The notes beneath the pieces were generated by a model that made no database searches, was not told where the DNA came from, and worked only from the letters and a program-made list of their open reading frames with translations. DNA of 64,000 bases from CBDVBL01 sp965555375 (lineage in GTDB: Bacteria > Zixibacteria > MSB-5A5 > UBA10806): NCBI GenBank assembly GCA_965555375.1, contig CBEWDL010000001.1:1-64000 (forward strand), read 5' to 3'. Within the stretch, counting starts at the first letter, position 1; every line of letters begins with the position of its first letter. Shown here piece after piece: positions 8,251 to 16,576 of the stretch. The position numbers and the translations under genes are program-made.

Positions 8251-9525
8251 ATGGGTCTGACAATAGCGCAGAAAATTATAGCTGACCATGCCGGGCTTGA
8301 CAGGGTAGAGCCCGGGGAGATAGTCACTGTTCCGGTTGATATCGCCATGGCCAATGAGCTTTCGGCGGCGCTTTCCATAAAGGAATTGGGCAAGTGGGGA
8401 GTGGATCGCCTGTTCGATCCAGGTAAGGTCAGCCTGATACCAGATCATTTCACACCCGCAAAAGATATAAATGCAGCGGGCATCACAAAATTAGTCAGAG
8501 ATTTTGCGAAAAAGCATAATGTTAAATGGTATTTCGAGGTCGGCCGGGCCGGAATTGAGCATGCAGTGCTGCCATTAGAAGGCGTAATTCTTCCCGGTCA
8601 GATTATGATCGGGGGCGATTCGCATACCTGTACTGCCGGGGCCATCAACTGTTTTGCCACCGGCATGGGATCAACCGATATCGCCTGCGCCTGGGCCACT
8701 GGCGAGGTCTGGCTGAAGGTGCCGCAATCGGCCAGGCTTACATATTCAGGCAAGCTCAAGCCCCATGTCTATGGTAAGGATCTGATTCTTTATACTTTGA
8801 AGGATCTGACCACCTCCGGAGCGACATATATGTCCATTGAATATCACGGAGATGTCTTCGATCATTTGCCCATGGCCGATAGATTCGCCATGGCCAACAT
8901 GGCTATCGAAGCTGGAGCCAAAACAGGCATTTTCAATTTCGATAAGAAAACCAGGGAGCTGGTGGAATCGACGCCCAGATTCAAATCCGAAAAGCCGGCA
9001 TACAAGACTTATACTGCAGACGATGACGCTGAATATATGCTTGAGAGAAATTATGATGTATCAGATATCGAACCGCAGGTAGCCTGTCCGTATTCTCCTG
9101 ATAACGTCAGGCCGGTATCGGAGGTTGGCGACGTGAAGATCGATCAGGTCGTAATCGGAACCTGCACAAATGGATGGCTGGAAGATATGATCCGGGCGGC
9201 GGAGGTATTCAAGGGGAAAAAGGTTCACCGTGATGTTCGCGTTATCGTGATACCGGGTTCTCAGGCAATCGCCAGGAAAGCGTTTGAATCAGGCATTCCG
9301 CAGATTTTTATCGATGCCGGCTGCGTTTTTTCGACATCGACCTGCGGGCCCTGTATAGGGGGGCATATGGGCGTTCTGGGCGACAACGAGGTCTGCGTCT
9401 CCACGACCAACCGGAATTTCACCGGTAGAATGGGACATATAACATCGAAAGTATACCTGACCAACCCGGCAGTGGCGGCGGCTTCCGCCATAATGGGGCG
9501 AGTAGGTTCACCTGATGAATTATAG
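8251..9525 (+). CDS. leuC: 3-isopropylmalate dehydratase large subunit (LeuC/HacA type)
   Basis: A 424-residue aconitase-superfamily subunit that isomerises 2- to 3-isopropylmalate with a [4Fe-4S] cluster. The three cluster ligands are visible as Cys305 in GTCTNGW and Cys365/Cys368 in STCGPCIGGHMG. The HVLxE-like HAVLPLEG and GGDSHTCTAGAINCFATGMGSTD substrate segments are also present. The length of about 420 fits the short archaeal/bacterial type-2 LeuC and not the 470-residue E. coli type. The small subunit (10563-11060) and an isopropylmalate dehydrogenase (12315) follow, supporting leucine synthesis; homoaconitase is the alternative. It has a GAGGAG ribosome site. leuA is not in the window. 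Confidence 0.88.
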   Translation: MGLTIAQKIIADHAGLDRVEPGEIVTVPVDIAMANELSAALSIKELGKWGVDRLFDPGKVSLIPDHFTPAKDINAAGITKLVRDFAKKHNVKWYFEVGRAGIEHAVLPLEGVILPGQIMIGGDSHTCTAGAINCFATGMGSTDIACAWATGEVWLKVPQSARLTYSGKLKPHVYGKDLILYTLKDLTTSGATYMSIEYHGDVFDHLPMADRFAMANMAIEAGAKTGIFNFDKKTRELVESTPRFKSEKPAYKTYTADDDAEYMLERNYDVSDIEPQVACPYSPDNVRPVSEVGDVKIDQVVIGTCTNGWLEDMIRAAEVFKGKKVHRDVRVIVIPGSQAIARKAFESGIPQIFIDAGCVFSTSTCGPCIGGHMGVLGDNEVCVSTTNRNFTGRMGHITSKVYLTNPAVAAASAIMGRVGSPDEL

Positions 9526-9543
9526 ATATCAGGCTTTATCCGG

Positions 9544-10545
9544 ATGAAAGTGGCTGTAACAGGAGCCGGGGGATACCTGGGAAGAGCGCTCGTTTATCGA
9601 CTGCTCGCTTCAGGATTTGAACCGTTCGCTATAGTCAAGAAAGAATCCGATGCCCGGGAGTATGAGGAAAAAGGAGTTAATTCGATATGCTGCGACCTTT
9701 CGAATGAGAACGACTACGCCGGCCTATTCGATGGCTGCAAGGCCCTGGTGCATTGCGCGGCATTGAGGCGGGATTACGGACGGTGGGAGGATTTCAAAAG
9801 AACGAATATCGATATTACACGTCTGGTAATGGAATGCGCATTAGATGAGAAGCTCGAAAAGGTCATTCATATCTCCACGACATCGGTGTATGGCAACGAC
9901 CGAAGCCATTACGGGACAGACGAAGAAGCCGATTATGGCGAAAGAGTGGTGGACCATTACACGCGCTCCAAAATCGAGGCCGACAAGATCGTTTCCAGCT
10001 TCATGGAAAACAAGAATTTCCCCGGTGTGATTCTTCGTCCCGGATATATCTGGGGCCCCGGCGACCAAACCATAATCCCTTTCATTGTGAAGAGATTAAA
10101 ATCGAGAAGGCTGATGCTGGTGGAAGACGGTGAGAATCTGCTTTCCCTGACTTTCATAGACAACGTGGTGGAAGCGATCATGCTGGCGCTGAAGAAGAAA
10201 GAAGCAACCGGGCGGATTTTCAACATTACCGATGGTTCCAAGGTGACATTGAGACGGTTTGTTAACGATATAATGTCCGTGCTGGGAATAGAGCTGAACC
10301 TTAAGGCTATACCGTATCCGTTGATATATTCGATGGCATATTTGCTGGAGCGTTATTATGGAGCTATGCGGAGATCGACTCCGCCGCCTTATACACGGTT
10401 TGCGGCGAGATTTCTAAAGTATAGCGCGATCTTTGATATCTCCCGGGCCATATACGATCTCGGTTACCAGCCAAAGATCTCATATAAGGCCGGAATGACA
10501 TTATTGACTCCATATTTGCGGTCGCTTTATTACGGCAGTAAATAA
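9544..10545 (+). CDS. NAD-dependent epimerase/dehydratase (extended SDR)
   Basis: A 333-residue extended short-chain dehydrogenase with the N-terminal nucleotide motif TGAGGYLG (residues 6-13) and the catalytic YTRSKIEADK Tyr-xxx-Lys pair near 139-148. The RPGYIWGPGD stretch is typical of sugar-nucleotide or 3-beta-hydroxysteroid-like members. The substrate is not readable: nucleotide sugars, flavonoid-like or sterol-like compounds are all possible. It lies between leuC (18 bases before) and leuD (17 bases after), so it is co-transcribed with the leucine genes although the pathway has no step for it. Confidence 0.85.
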   Translation: MKVAVTGAGGYLGRALVYRLLASGFEPFAIVKKESDAREYEEKGVNSICCDLSNENDYAGLFDGCKALVHCAALRRDYGRWEDFKRTNIDITRLVMECALDEKLEKVIHISTTSVYGNDRSHYGTDEEADYGERVVDHYTRSKIEADKIVSSFMENKNFPGVILRPGYIWGPGDQTIIPFIVKRLKSRRLMLVEDGENLLSLTFIDNVVEAIMLALKKKEATGRIFNITDGSKVTLRRFVNDIMSVLGIELNLKAIPYPLIYSMAYLLERYYGAMRRSTPPPYTRFAARFLKYSAIFDISRAIYDLGYQPKISYKAGMTLLTPYLRSLYYGSK

Positions 10546-10562
10546 CAGGTTGGGGAGGATAG

Positions 10563-11060
10563 ATGAAGCTTTCGGGGAAGGTTTACAGGATGGAGGATAA
10601 CATTAATACCGATGTTATTCTGCCGGGTCGATGGTGCCATTTGACCGATGAAGCCGAGCTGGCCAAACACTGTATGGAGGATTATGACGGCGATTTCCCC
10701 AAGAAGGTTAAGCCTGGTGATATCATAGTGGCCGATGAGAATTTTGGCTGCGGGTCATCGCGGGAGGTGGCCCCGCTTTCGATCAAGGCGGTCGGAATTT
10801 CAGCGGTGGTGGCCAGATCCTTCGCCCGGATATTCTACAGAAACAGCATAAATATCGGATTGCCGATATTCGAATCGCCGGAGTGTGTCGACGCCACCGA
10901 GGCGGGTGACGAGCTTCAGATAGACATTTTCGGCGGAAAGATTGTCAATATAACTAAGGGCAAGGAATTCACATTCGCGCCGTTTCCGCCTTTTATGAAG
11001 ACCATCATCGAGAAAGGCGGTCTCAAAGGTTGGGTGCTGGAGAAGGTGGGGAAAGTTTAG
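10563..11060 (+). CDS. leuD: 3-isopropylmalate dehydratase small subunit
   Basis: A 165-residue swivel-domain subunit that pairs with the LeuC above. It carries the N-terminal NINTDVILPGRW segment and the substrate loop ADENFGCGSSREVAP near residues 58-72, both typical of the short LeuD/HacB type. The ATG has a GGGGAGG site about 5 bases upstream. Pairing of short LeuC and short LeuD is consistent. It is separated from leuC by the epimerase gene, an unusual order since the two subunits are normally adjacent. Confidence 0.88.
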   Translation: MKLSGKVYRMEDNINTDVILPGRWCHLTDEAELAKHCMEDYDGDFPKKVKPGDIIVADENFGCGSSREVAPLSIKAVGISAVVARSFARIFYRNSINIGLPIFESPECVDATEAGDELQIDIFGGKIVNITKGKEFTFAPFPPFMKTIIEKGGLKGWVLEKVGKV

Positions 11061-11070
11061 GAGAAGTAGG

Positions 11071-11130
11071 GCAGGGCTCTCTTTGTGCTGCCACCCGGGA
11101 TTTTGGCAGGAGCGGCGGATCCTACCCTGC
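11071..11130. repeat. nested inverted repeat after leuD
   Basis: Outer arms GCAGGG (11071-11076) and CCCTGC (11125-11130) enclose inner arms CTGCCA (11088-11093) and TGGCAG (11104-11109). There is no T-run, so it is not a clear terminator. It lies between leuD and the AT-rich gene and may mark the boundary of inserted DNA. Confidence 0.35.
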
Positions 11131-11166
11131 AAGGAATAGAGTGTAACTAAAATATTCGGTGATCCT

Positions 11167-12285
11167 ATGCTGATTATTGACATTAAACTTATCTTGGATG
11201 ACGAAACCATAGTAGGTGACAAAGCTGTAGTTAAATACTTCAAGAATGGCGAACCGCAAGAGACCTTACATAAACACTTTCCGGGAGTTCTTTATGTGGA
11301 AGAAACCGCCGATTATAATATTACGACAAGAAATATAGATATGATGAAAAAGCTATATTTGCATCATGATATTGAAGGAAAGAATGAAATCAAAACTGCG
11401 TTGTCGAAGACCTTTTCCTATCAGAAAGGTTTTTATCATGAAATCAACTATTTTGCATTTGCAGTATTGCTTGTCATAGATAAGAATACAGCATTAGATA
11501 AATTAGAAGCTGAATTTGTCTTGGATTCAGCGTATGCGGATACGCTTCATGTTTTGGGATTAATATTGATTTTTAAGCATGATCATTTTGAAGCAAAGGA
11601 CATTAGCAGATTAAAAGCTTTTCTAACAAGAATACAGAAGCAAATAGAGCCTCATGGGGATCCAACACTACCAATTCCACATGGGCGCCGTCTGGAAGGA
11701 GAGGATAGATCGCGAATATTCGTAACAGGTTCCAATATTCATATAAGATCATTCAAGTATTCTATAATTCCAAATATCATTAGAACGATACATGAGATTG
11801 AATATGGTCAACTAGGGAAATTTCTTGAAGGGATAAATTATGAGATTAATTCTGACAGAATTGCCCTTATCAGCAGAATGGACGAACTTGAATTTCCTGA
11901 GGATGCTAAAAAATCCCTAGATGAAATTGATAAAATATATTTCGGCTCTCCAGATAAATTTGAATGTAAGAGTTGTATGGGTCTTATACGGACCTTTTTT
12001 GAGGAAATATTCAGAGAATTGGTACAAGGTTTGAGTAAGATCACGGGCAAACCATATGAATCTGAAAGTGATAGATTCAGCAATAGAAGAAAATATTTGC
12101 TGGGAATCGATTTTATAAATAATGACGAGGCAGAATTTTATCAACGATATTACAATCTCGTATCTAACGAGGGAATTCACAGTTTGACGTCTAAACGTGA
12201 ATATGTTAGAATTAGTCGCAATATGGCTATTGAATTAGGTTTGCTATTGTTAAATAGGTATAATGAGTATAAGAAGAATGGTTAG
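11167..12285 (+). CDS. AT-rich orphan protein, possible HEPN-like C-terminus
   Basis: A 372-residue protein of unknown function. Base composition is visibly more AT-rich than the leu genes on either side, with many ATA, AAT and ATT codons, suggesting acquisition by transfer. There is no signal peptide or membrane helix. The first 60 residues are strand-rich. Residues about 60-180 form a helical region with HEINYFAFAVLLV. The C-terminal 110 residues are helical and end with the pattern SNEGIHSLTSKREYV followed by a hydrophobic helix. That pattern recalls C-terminal HEPN-type helical domains of abortive-infection and defence proteins, but I see no clean R-x(4-6)-H ribonuclease motif, so this is a weak inference. 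The ribosome site before the ATG is poor. It splits leuD from leuB. Confidence 0.7.
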   Translation: MLIIDIKLILDDETIVGDKAVVKYFKNGEPQETLHKHFPGVLYVEETADYNITTRNIDMMKKLYLHHDIEGKNEIKTALSKTFSYQKGFYHEINYFAFAVLLVIDKNTALDKLEAEFVLDSAYADTLHVLGLILIFKHDHFEAKDISRLKAFLTRIQKQIEPHGDPTLPIPHGRRLEGEDRSRIFVTGSNIHIRSFKYSIIPNIIRTIHEIEYGQLGKFLEGINYEINSDRIALISRMDELEFPEDAKKSLDEIDKIYFGSPDKFECKSCMGLIRTFFEEIFRELVQGLSKITGKPYESESDRFSNRRKYLLGIDFINNDEAEFYQRYYNLVSNEGIHSLTSKREYVRISRNMAIELGLLLLNRYNEYKKNG

Positions 12286-12314
12286 TAGATTATTGCTTAT
12301 AGAATGGGAGACTC

Positions 12315-13370
12315 ATGTATAAAATCGCGGTGATAGGGGGCGACGGTATCGGCCCCGAGGTAACTAAAGAAGCGTTGAAGGTGCTGAAAAAGGCCTCGGA
12401 GCTTTACGGATTCAGCTATGAGACAAAGGAATTTCCCTTCGGCTCGGAGCATTATCTAAAGACGGGCGAGTTGATGCCCGATTCGGTTTATTCGGAGTAC
12501 AGAGATCACGATGCAATACTATTAGGCGCCATCGGCGATCCGCGTGTGGAGGTCGGCCTGGTGGAGCGGGCCGTTATCGCCGGCATCAGGTTCAATCTCG
12601 ATCTATATGTAAACCTGCGGCCCATCAGGCTGTATGCGGAATCTTTATGTCCCATAAAAGATAAGAGATGCGAGGATGTCGATCTGGTGGTGGTGCGCGA
12701 GAATACCGAGGATGTCTATACCGGCATAGGCGGCATAATGAAGAAGGGGACTCCGGATGAGGTTGCCATAGCAAATATGGTCTTCACGCGTAAAGGATGC
12801 GAGCGTGCAGTGCGTTACGCCTTCGAGATTGCGAAAGCCCGTAATAAGGATAATAAGGTAACTCTTGTCGATAAGGCCAACGCCATCCGCGCCCAGGATA
12901 TATGGACCCGCACCGTGGAGGAGGTCGGCAGAGAATATCCCGATATAACTCACGATCATGCCTATATCGATGCCGCCTGCATGTGGATGGTGAAAAACCC
13001 GGAATGGTTCGACGTGGTCGTGACCACCAATATATTCGGCGATATCTTTACTGATCTGGGCGCCATGGTTCAGGGCGGCATGGGGATCGCCGCCTCCGGG
13101 AATATCCATCCCGGGCAGGTCTCCATGTTCGAACCGATCCATGGATCGGCTCCGAAATACAAAGACAAAAACGTCGCCTGCCCCATAGCGGCTATCATGG
13201 CCGCTCAGATGATGCTCGACTTCCTCGGTGAGAAAAAGGCGGCTGCGGCTATCGAGGATGCGGTTACATCGCTCCTGCAATCTGGCCGCATCAAATCCCT
13301 CGACGCCAGATCCGGGATATCGACATCAGAGATGGGCGATATGGTGGTGGTGGAATTAAAGGGAGAGTAG
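12315..13370 (+). CDS. leuB: 3-isopropylmalate dehydrogenase (isocitrate/isopropylmalate family)
   Basis: A 351-residue NAD-dependent beta-decarboxylating dehydrogenase. It has the N-terminal GGDGIGPEV, the substrate-loop RENTEDVYTGIGG, the catalytic Lys in LVDKANAIR, metal-binding aspartates in NIFGDIFTDLGA and the nucleotide-binding EPIHGSAPKY. The RENTE loop is closer to isocitrate, homoisocitrate and tartrate enzymes than to classical E. coli LeuB, so the substrate is assigned mainly from the upstream leuC and leuD. Homoisocitrate dehydrogenase is the alternative. A GGGAG ribosome site precedes the ATG. It lies 29 bases after the AT-rich orphan. Confidence 0.85.
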   Translation: MYKIAVIGGDGIGPEVTKEALKVLKKASELYGFSYETKEFPFGSEHYLKTGELMPDSVYSEYRDHDAILLGAIGDPRVEVGLVERAVIAGIRFNLDLYVNLRPIRLYAESLCPIKDKRCEDVDLVVVRENTEDVYTGIGGIMKKGTPDEVAIANMVFTRKGCERAVRYAFEIAKARNKDNKVTLVDKANAIRAQDIWTRTVEEVGREYPDITHDHAYIDAACMWMVKNPEWFDVVVTTNIFGDIFTDLGAMVQGGMGIAASGNIHPGQVSMFEPIHGSAPKYKDKNVACPIAAIMAAQMMLDFLGEKKAAAAIEDAVTSLLQSGRIKSLDARSGISTSEMGDMVVVELKGE

Positions 13371-13418
13371 CATCGAATGTGGCATGCTTTTCCGCAGAAT
13401 AAGCATGTTTAATTTCGC

Positions 13419-13444
13419 GCTGGCAGGAACCCTTTCCTGCCAGC
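13419..13444. repeat. REP palindrome, short-loop, inverted orientation
   Basis: An 11-base stem GCTGGCAGGAA/TTCCTGCCAGC with loop CCCT. The core is the GCAGGAA/TTCCTGC form of the TCAGGAA family found around the RAYT gene at 52.4 kb. The loop CCCT is the complement of the AGGG loop there, so this copy is in the opposite orientation. Confidence 0.65.
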
Positions 13445-13450
13445 ATAAAG

Positions 13451-13489
13451 CGTCGGGAAGGGTCTACGACTCCTACGAGATTCCCGACG
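13451..13489. repeat. REP palindrome, long-loop class
   Basis: Arms CGTCGGGAA (13451-13459) and TTCCCGACG (13481-13489) around a 21-base interior reading GGTCTACGACTCCTACGAGA. The interior resembles those of the copies at 16425 and 52225. It stands 6 bases after the palindrome at 13419-13444, forming a pair. Confidence 0.6.
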
Positions 13490-13502
13490 GTGCCGTTAAA
13501 AA

Positions 13503-14066
13503 ATGAGCAGGATAAGATTAGAATTTTTCCTTCTGACTTCGTTTTTTATCATAACGCGTTTCTGGGACATAGCGGCAACCTATTTCGTAACACCAAACCT
13601 GGAAAGGGAAACCAATCCTATAGTCTCGATATTCGGGCAGGGATGGATTGCGGTTATAATCATTCAGGCGCTACTGATGTCTGTGATAATCACTCTTAAC
13701 TACTATAGCCTGTTTAAGATAGCAGCCAGCTATCCCTCACAGAGGGGCTGTTCATTTAAGGAATTTATAGCCTGTTATTATTTTGGTGAAAAGCAGAACT
13801 TGATCAAAATGCTATATAGATTTCCTAAGAATAGAAATGTTTTAATAAGAGCGCTGGGCTATATTTTGCCAAGGGCCCTGATCGTGATCAGTATTTTCAT
13901 ATCCATGTCTTCGACTCTCTTAATTGTGAATGATGATTACCGTGAATTCTACGCTGTGGTAAAACCGTATTATTATATAGTTTTGATTGCGATTGTCTTT
14001 GTGTTCTGTATACTGTTTTTTAAAAGAGAATATGCACATTACCAGAAATCTCTTATGGATGAATAA
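13503..14066 (+). CDS. small integral membrane protein (DUF5658-like)
   Basis: A 187-residue membrane protein with four hydrophobic helices near residues 8-25, 45-65, 115-140 and 150-172. The first loop carries WDIAATYFVTPNLERETNP, which resembles the D-xxx-T...E-x-NP signature of DUF5658 membrane proteins; the match is by eye. The gene is AT-rich relative to leuB. No ribosome site is visible: the ATG lies 13 bases after a REP palindrome. Function unknown. Confidence 0.6.
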   Translation: MSRIRLEFFLLTSFFIITRFWDIAATYFVTPNLERETNPIVSIFGQGWIAVIIIQALLMSVIITLNYYSLFKIAASYPSQRGCSFKEFIACYYFGEKQNLIKMLYRFPKNRNVLIRALGYILPRALIVISIFISMSSTLLIVNDDYREFYAVVKPYYYIVLIAIVFVFCILFFKREYAHYQKSLMDE

Positions 14067-14237
14067 TATCGTCATTGCTCGATACCAGATTGATAGCCTG
14101 GCATATTATATTGCTCCGTCAGGTCGTAGCATCGTGTGAGCTGATGGTTTTTTAGCGGTCATGGCAAGCCATGACTCGCGTATGCGAAAAGGCGGGTCAC
14201 GGCCTGCAGACTATGACTTGGCTTGATTTTTTTAATT

Positions 14238-14363
14238 GTAGGGACAGACCTTTAGGTGGCGTCATAAGTTACTTTTGATGCATTCACCTTTTTGTGTCGG
14301 AAGTAACTTCCGACAGCACGGAAAGCATGTCACCTCTAAAGGGCGTATTTCAATACGCCCCTA
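14238..14363. repeat. MITE-like inverted-repeat element, 126 bp
   Basis: The ends are GTAGGG (14238) and CCCTAC (to 14363). Inner arms CCTTTAGGTG and CACCTCTAAAGG pair imperfectly, and deeper AAGTTACTT pairs with AAGTAACTTC. It contains two perfect small hairpins: GTCGGAAG-TAA-CTTCCGAC at 14296-14314 and GGGCGTATT-TC-AATACGCCC at 14341-14360. There is no ORF. The layered symmetry suggests a non-autonomous mobile element or a structured repeat. Confidence 0.55.
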
Positions 14364-14464
14364 CGGGAATCGTCAGGAGCACGGGGCTCTGACCTGCGGG
14401 CTGGTTGTCGGGGGATAAACCCCCGATCTACTGGTACTACAATAGCCGCAGCCCGCAAAATTGG

Positions 14465-14492
14465 TTGACTTTCGTGACGAAATGAATAAATT
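14465..14492 (+). promoter_or_regulatory. promoter of the GlmL-type gene
   Basis: TTGACT at 14465-14470, 16 bases, TAAATT at 14487-14492, with transcription expected near 14499 and the start codon at 14536 after an AGAGG site. Confidence 0.45.
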
Positions 14493-14535
14493 GAGAAATT
14501 TGCACGAGGGCGAATACCGCGGATAAAGAGGACTG

Positions 14536-16413
14536 ATGATGAAAGGTTTGAATCCCGACGAAATAAAAGTAATCCTGGCCACGGATTGCGGTTCCACTAC
14601 GACCAAGGCTATTCTCATAGAATACCACGACGGCGAATACCGGCTGATAGTTCGCGGTGAGGCGCCCACCACCGTGGAGGCGCCATTCGAGGACGTCACA
14701 ATGGGAGCCCTGAATGCTATCGGCGAGGTCGAGGAGCTTTCCGGGCGCAAGATATTGGATGAGAACGATAAGATTATCAACCCGAGAGAAGACAAAAACG
14801 GGCAGAAGATCGGGACTGACATATATGTATCCACCTCCTCGGCGGGCGGGGGGTTGCAGATGATGGTGGCCGGCGTGGTGCGCAAGATGACGGCCGAATC
14901 GGCGGAGAGGGCGGCGTTGGGGGCCGGCGCCATTGTCATGGATGTTATCGCCTCCAACGATAAGAGGCTTCCCCACCAGCAGATCGAGAGGATCAGGCAT
15001 CTCCGTCCCGATATGATTCTGCTTTCGGGAGGTATCGATGGCGGCACTACCACCCATGTGGTGGAATTAGCCGAGCTTATCTCGGCGGCCGATCCCAAGC
15101 CGCGGCTCGGGACGGGATATAAACTTCCGGTTATCTATGCCGGGAATAAAGATGTCAGAGAACTTGTAAGAGATACGCTCGGTGATAAAACGGCGCTGGA
15201 TATAGTGGATAATTTGCGTCCCGTGCTGGAGAGAGAGAATCTCCTTCCGGCCAGAGAGAAGGTTCACGACCTGTTCATGGAGCATGTCATGGCACAGGCT
15301 CCCGGCTATCGTAAGCTGATGGAGTGGACCGACGCTCCCATCATGCCGACTCCGGGGGCGGTCGGAATAATCATCAAGCGGGTGGCCGATGAGATGAATA
15401 TAGAAGCGGTGGGGGTCGATATCGGGGGAGCCACCACGGACGTTTTTTCCGTATTCCGGCCCGAGGGCAAGCCTGAAGGGGTTTTCAACCGCACGGTGTC
15501 GGCTAACCTGGGGATGAGCTATTCGGTTTCCAACGTCTTCGCCGAGGCCACCATGCCGAAGGTCATGCGCTGGGTGCCGTTCGATATGGACGAGCGCGAC
15601 CTGAGAAATAGAGTCAAGAACAAGATGATCCGTCCCACGACGATTCCCCAATCGATGCAGGAGCTGGTTTTCGAGCAGGCCATCGCTAAGGAAGCATTAA
15701 GGCTGGCCTTCATCCAGCATAAGAATTTCGCTACCGAATTGAAGGGTATCCAGCAGCAGCGAACCATCGCCGATGCTTTCGATCAGAGCACTGCCGGAGC
15801 CACCATTGTGAATATGATGAGCCTTGCTATCCTGATCGGTTCAGGAGGCATACTTTCGCATGCACCCCGCCGGCAGCAGGCGGCCATGATGATGATCGAT
15901 GCTTTTCAGCCGGAGGGTGTTACCGAGCTGGCAGTGGATTCCATATTCATGATGCCTCAGTTGGGAGTGCTATCCGAAGTTCACCCTCAGGCGGCGACGG
16001 AGGTGTTCAACAAGGACTGCCTGATTCATCTGGGTTGCTGTGTGGCGCCAGCCGGCGAGGGCCTTAAAAAGGGCCAGGAGATGATGGAGTATAAGATAGA
16101 GCTTCCAGACGGCAATATTGAGGAAGGTAAGATTGTTGACGGGCAGATGAAGCTCATAAAACTGGGCCTGGGGGATGATGGCCAGCCGCTGGCGGCCAAG
16201 GGGACTCTCAAACCAGCCAGAAACCTCGATCTCGGGAGGGGTAAAGGCAATACGGTCACTACAGAGCTATCTGGCGGTGTGGTCGGCATAATCCTCGATG
16301 GCCGCAGACGGCCCTTCGTTCTCCCTAACGACGCGAAAACGCGTGTCGCCAAGCTCAAGGAGTGGATGCTGGAGCTGGATATATACCCCAGAGAGCGGCT
16401 GGAGCAGCTTTAG
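14536..16413 (+). CDS. GlmL/MutL-family ASKHA ATPase (glutamate mutase accessory type)
   Basis: A 625-residue protein of the GlmL/MutL family, predicted actin-fold ATPases encoded with B12-dependent glutamate mutase and thought to act as reactivating chaperones. The phosphate-1 loop is LATDCGSTTTKAILIEY near residue 14-30, the second phosphate loop AVGVDIGGATTDVFSV lies near 294-309, and SGGIDGGTTTHVVEL and GSGGILSHAP are family-typical Gly-rich segments. It is longer than the roughly 460-residue clostridial GlmL because of a C-terminal extension of about 130 residues (beta-rich, from about 500). Neither glutamate mutase subunit is nearby, so the client is unknown. Two in-frame ATGs (14536, 14539) share one AGAGG site. 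Confidence 0.85.
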   Translation: MMKGLNPDEIKVILATDCGSTTTKAILIEYHDGEYRLIVRGEAPTTVEAPFEDVTMGALNAIGEVEELSGRKILDENDKIINPREDKNGQKIGTDIYVSTSSAGGGLQMMVAGVVRKMTAESAERAALGAGAIVMDVIASNDKRLPHQQIERIRHLRPDMILLSGGIDGGTTTHVVELAELISAADPKPRLGTGYKLPVIYAGNKDVRELVRDTLGDKTALDIVDNLRPVLERENLLPAREKVHDLFMEHVMAQAPGYRKLMEWTDAPIMPTPGAVGIIIKRVADEMNIEAVGVDIGGATTDVFSVFRPEGKPEGVFNRTVSANLGMSYSVSNVFAEATMPKVMRWVPFDMDERDLRNRVKNKMIRPTTIPQSMQELVFEQAIAKEALRLAFIQHKNFATELKGIQQQRTIADAFDQSTAGATIVNMMSLAILIGSGGILSHAPRRQQAAMMMIDAFQPEGVTELAVDSIFMMPQLGVLSEVHPQAATEVFNKDCLIHLGCCVAPAGEGLKKGQEMMEYKIELPDGNIEEGKIVDGQMKLIKLGLGDDGQPLAAKGTLKPARNLDLGRGKGNTVTTELSGGVVGIILDGRRRPFVLPNDAKTRVAKLKEWMLELDIYPRERLEQL

Positions 16414-16424
16414 AATCTGGTGTG

Positions 16425-16464
16425 TCGTCAGGCCTATGGCTCGTAGAGTCTCCCGACCTGACGA
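16425..16464. repeat. REP palindrome, long-loop class, between convergent genes
   Basis: Arms TCGTCAGG (16425-16432) and CCTGACGA (16457-16464). The interior CCTATGGCTCGTAGAG is close to the interior CCTATGGTTCGTATGAGG of the copy at 52225. It lies 11 bases after the GlmL-type stop and before the convergent lipoprotein gene, and may help end transcription although it lacks a T-run. Confidence 0.6.
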
Positions 16465-16576
16465 TATTTCTATCTATGAAAAGCTATCGGTTAGGAGCAC
16501 CTTACCCGCGAGTCAAGGCTTGCCCTGACCGCAGACGGCGATTAGTGTGTGGCCCGATCTTCAATCTTTCAGGATT

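Larger units (their letters stand above)
14067..14535. other. repeat-rich intergenic stretch before the GlmL-type gene
   Basis: About 470 bases with no convincing gene. It contains a palindrome GTCATGGC-AA-GCCATGAC at 14158-14175 (a variant occurs at 53051-53068), a mobile-element-like inverted repeat at 14238-14363 and a likely promoter at 14465-14492. The remainder shows no coding pattern on either strand. Confidence 0.55.

Noticed and set aside
12645..13280. 211-codon minus-strand frame opposite leuB
   Set aside because: Fully inside the well-supported leuB gene, with His/Gly/Ile-biased composition of an antisense shadow and no ribosome site.
14373..15098. 241-codon minus-strand frame across the GlmL-type gene start
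   Set aside because: Ser/Pro/Ile-biased antisense shadow of a conserved ATPase; no recognisable domain.
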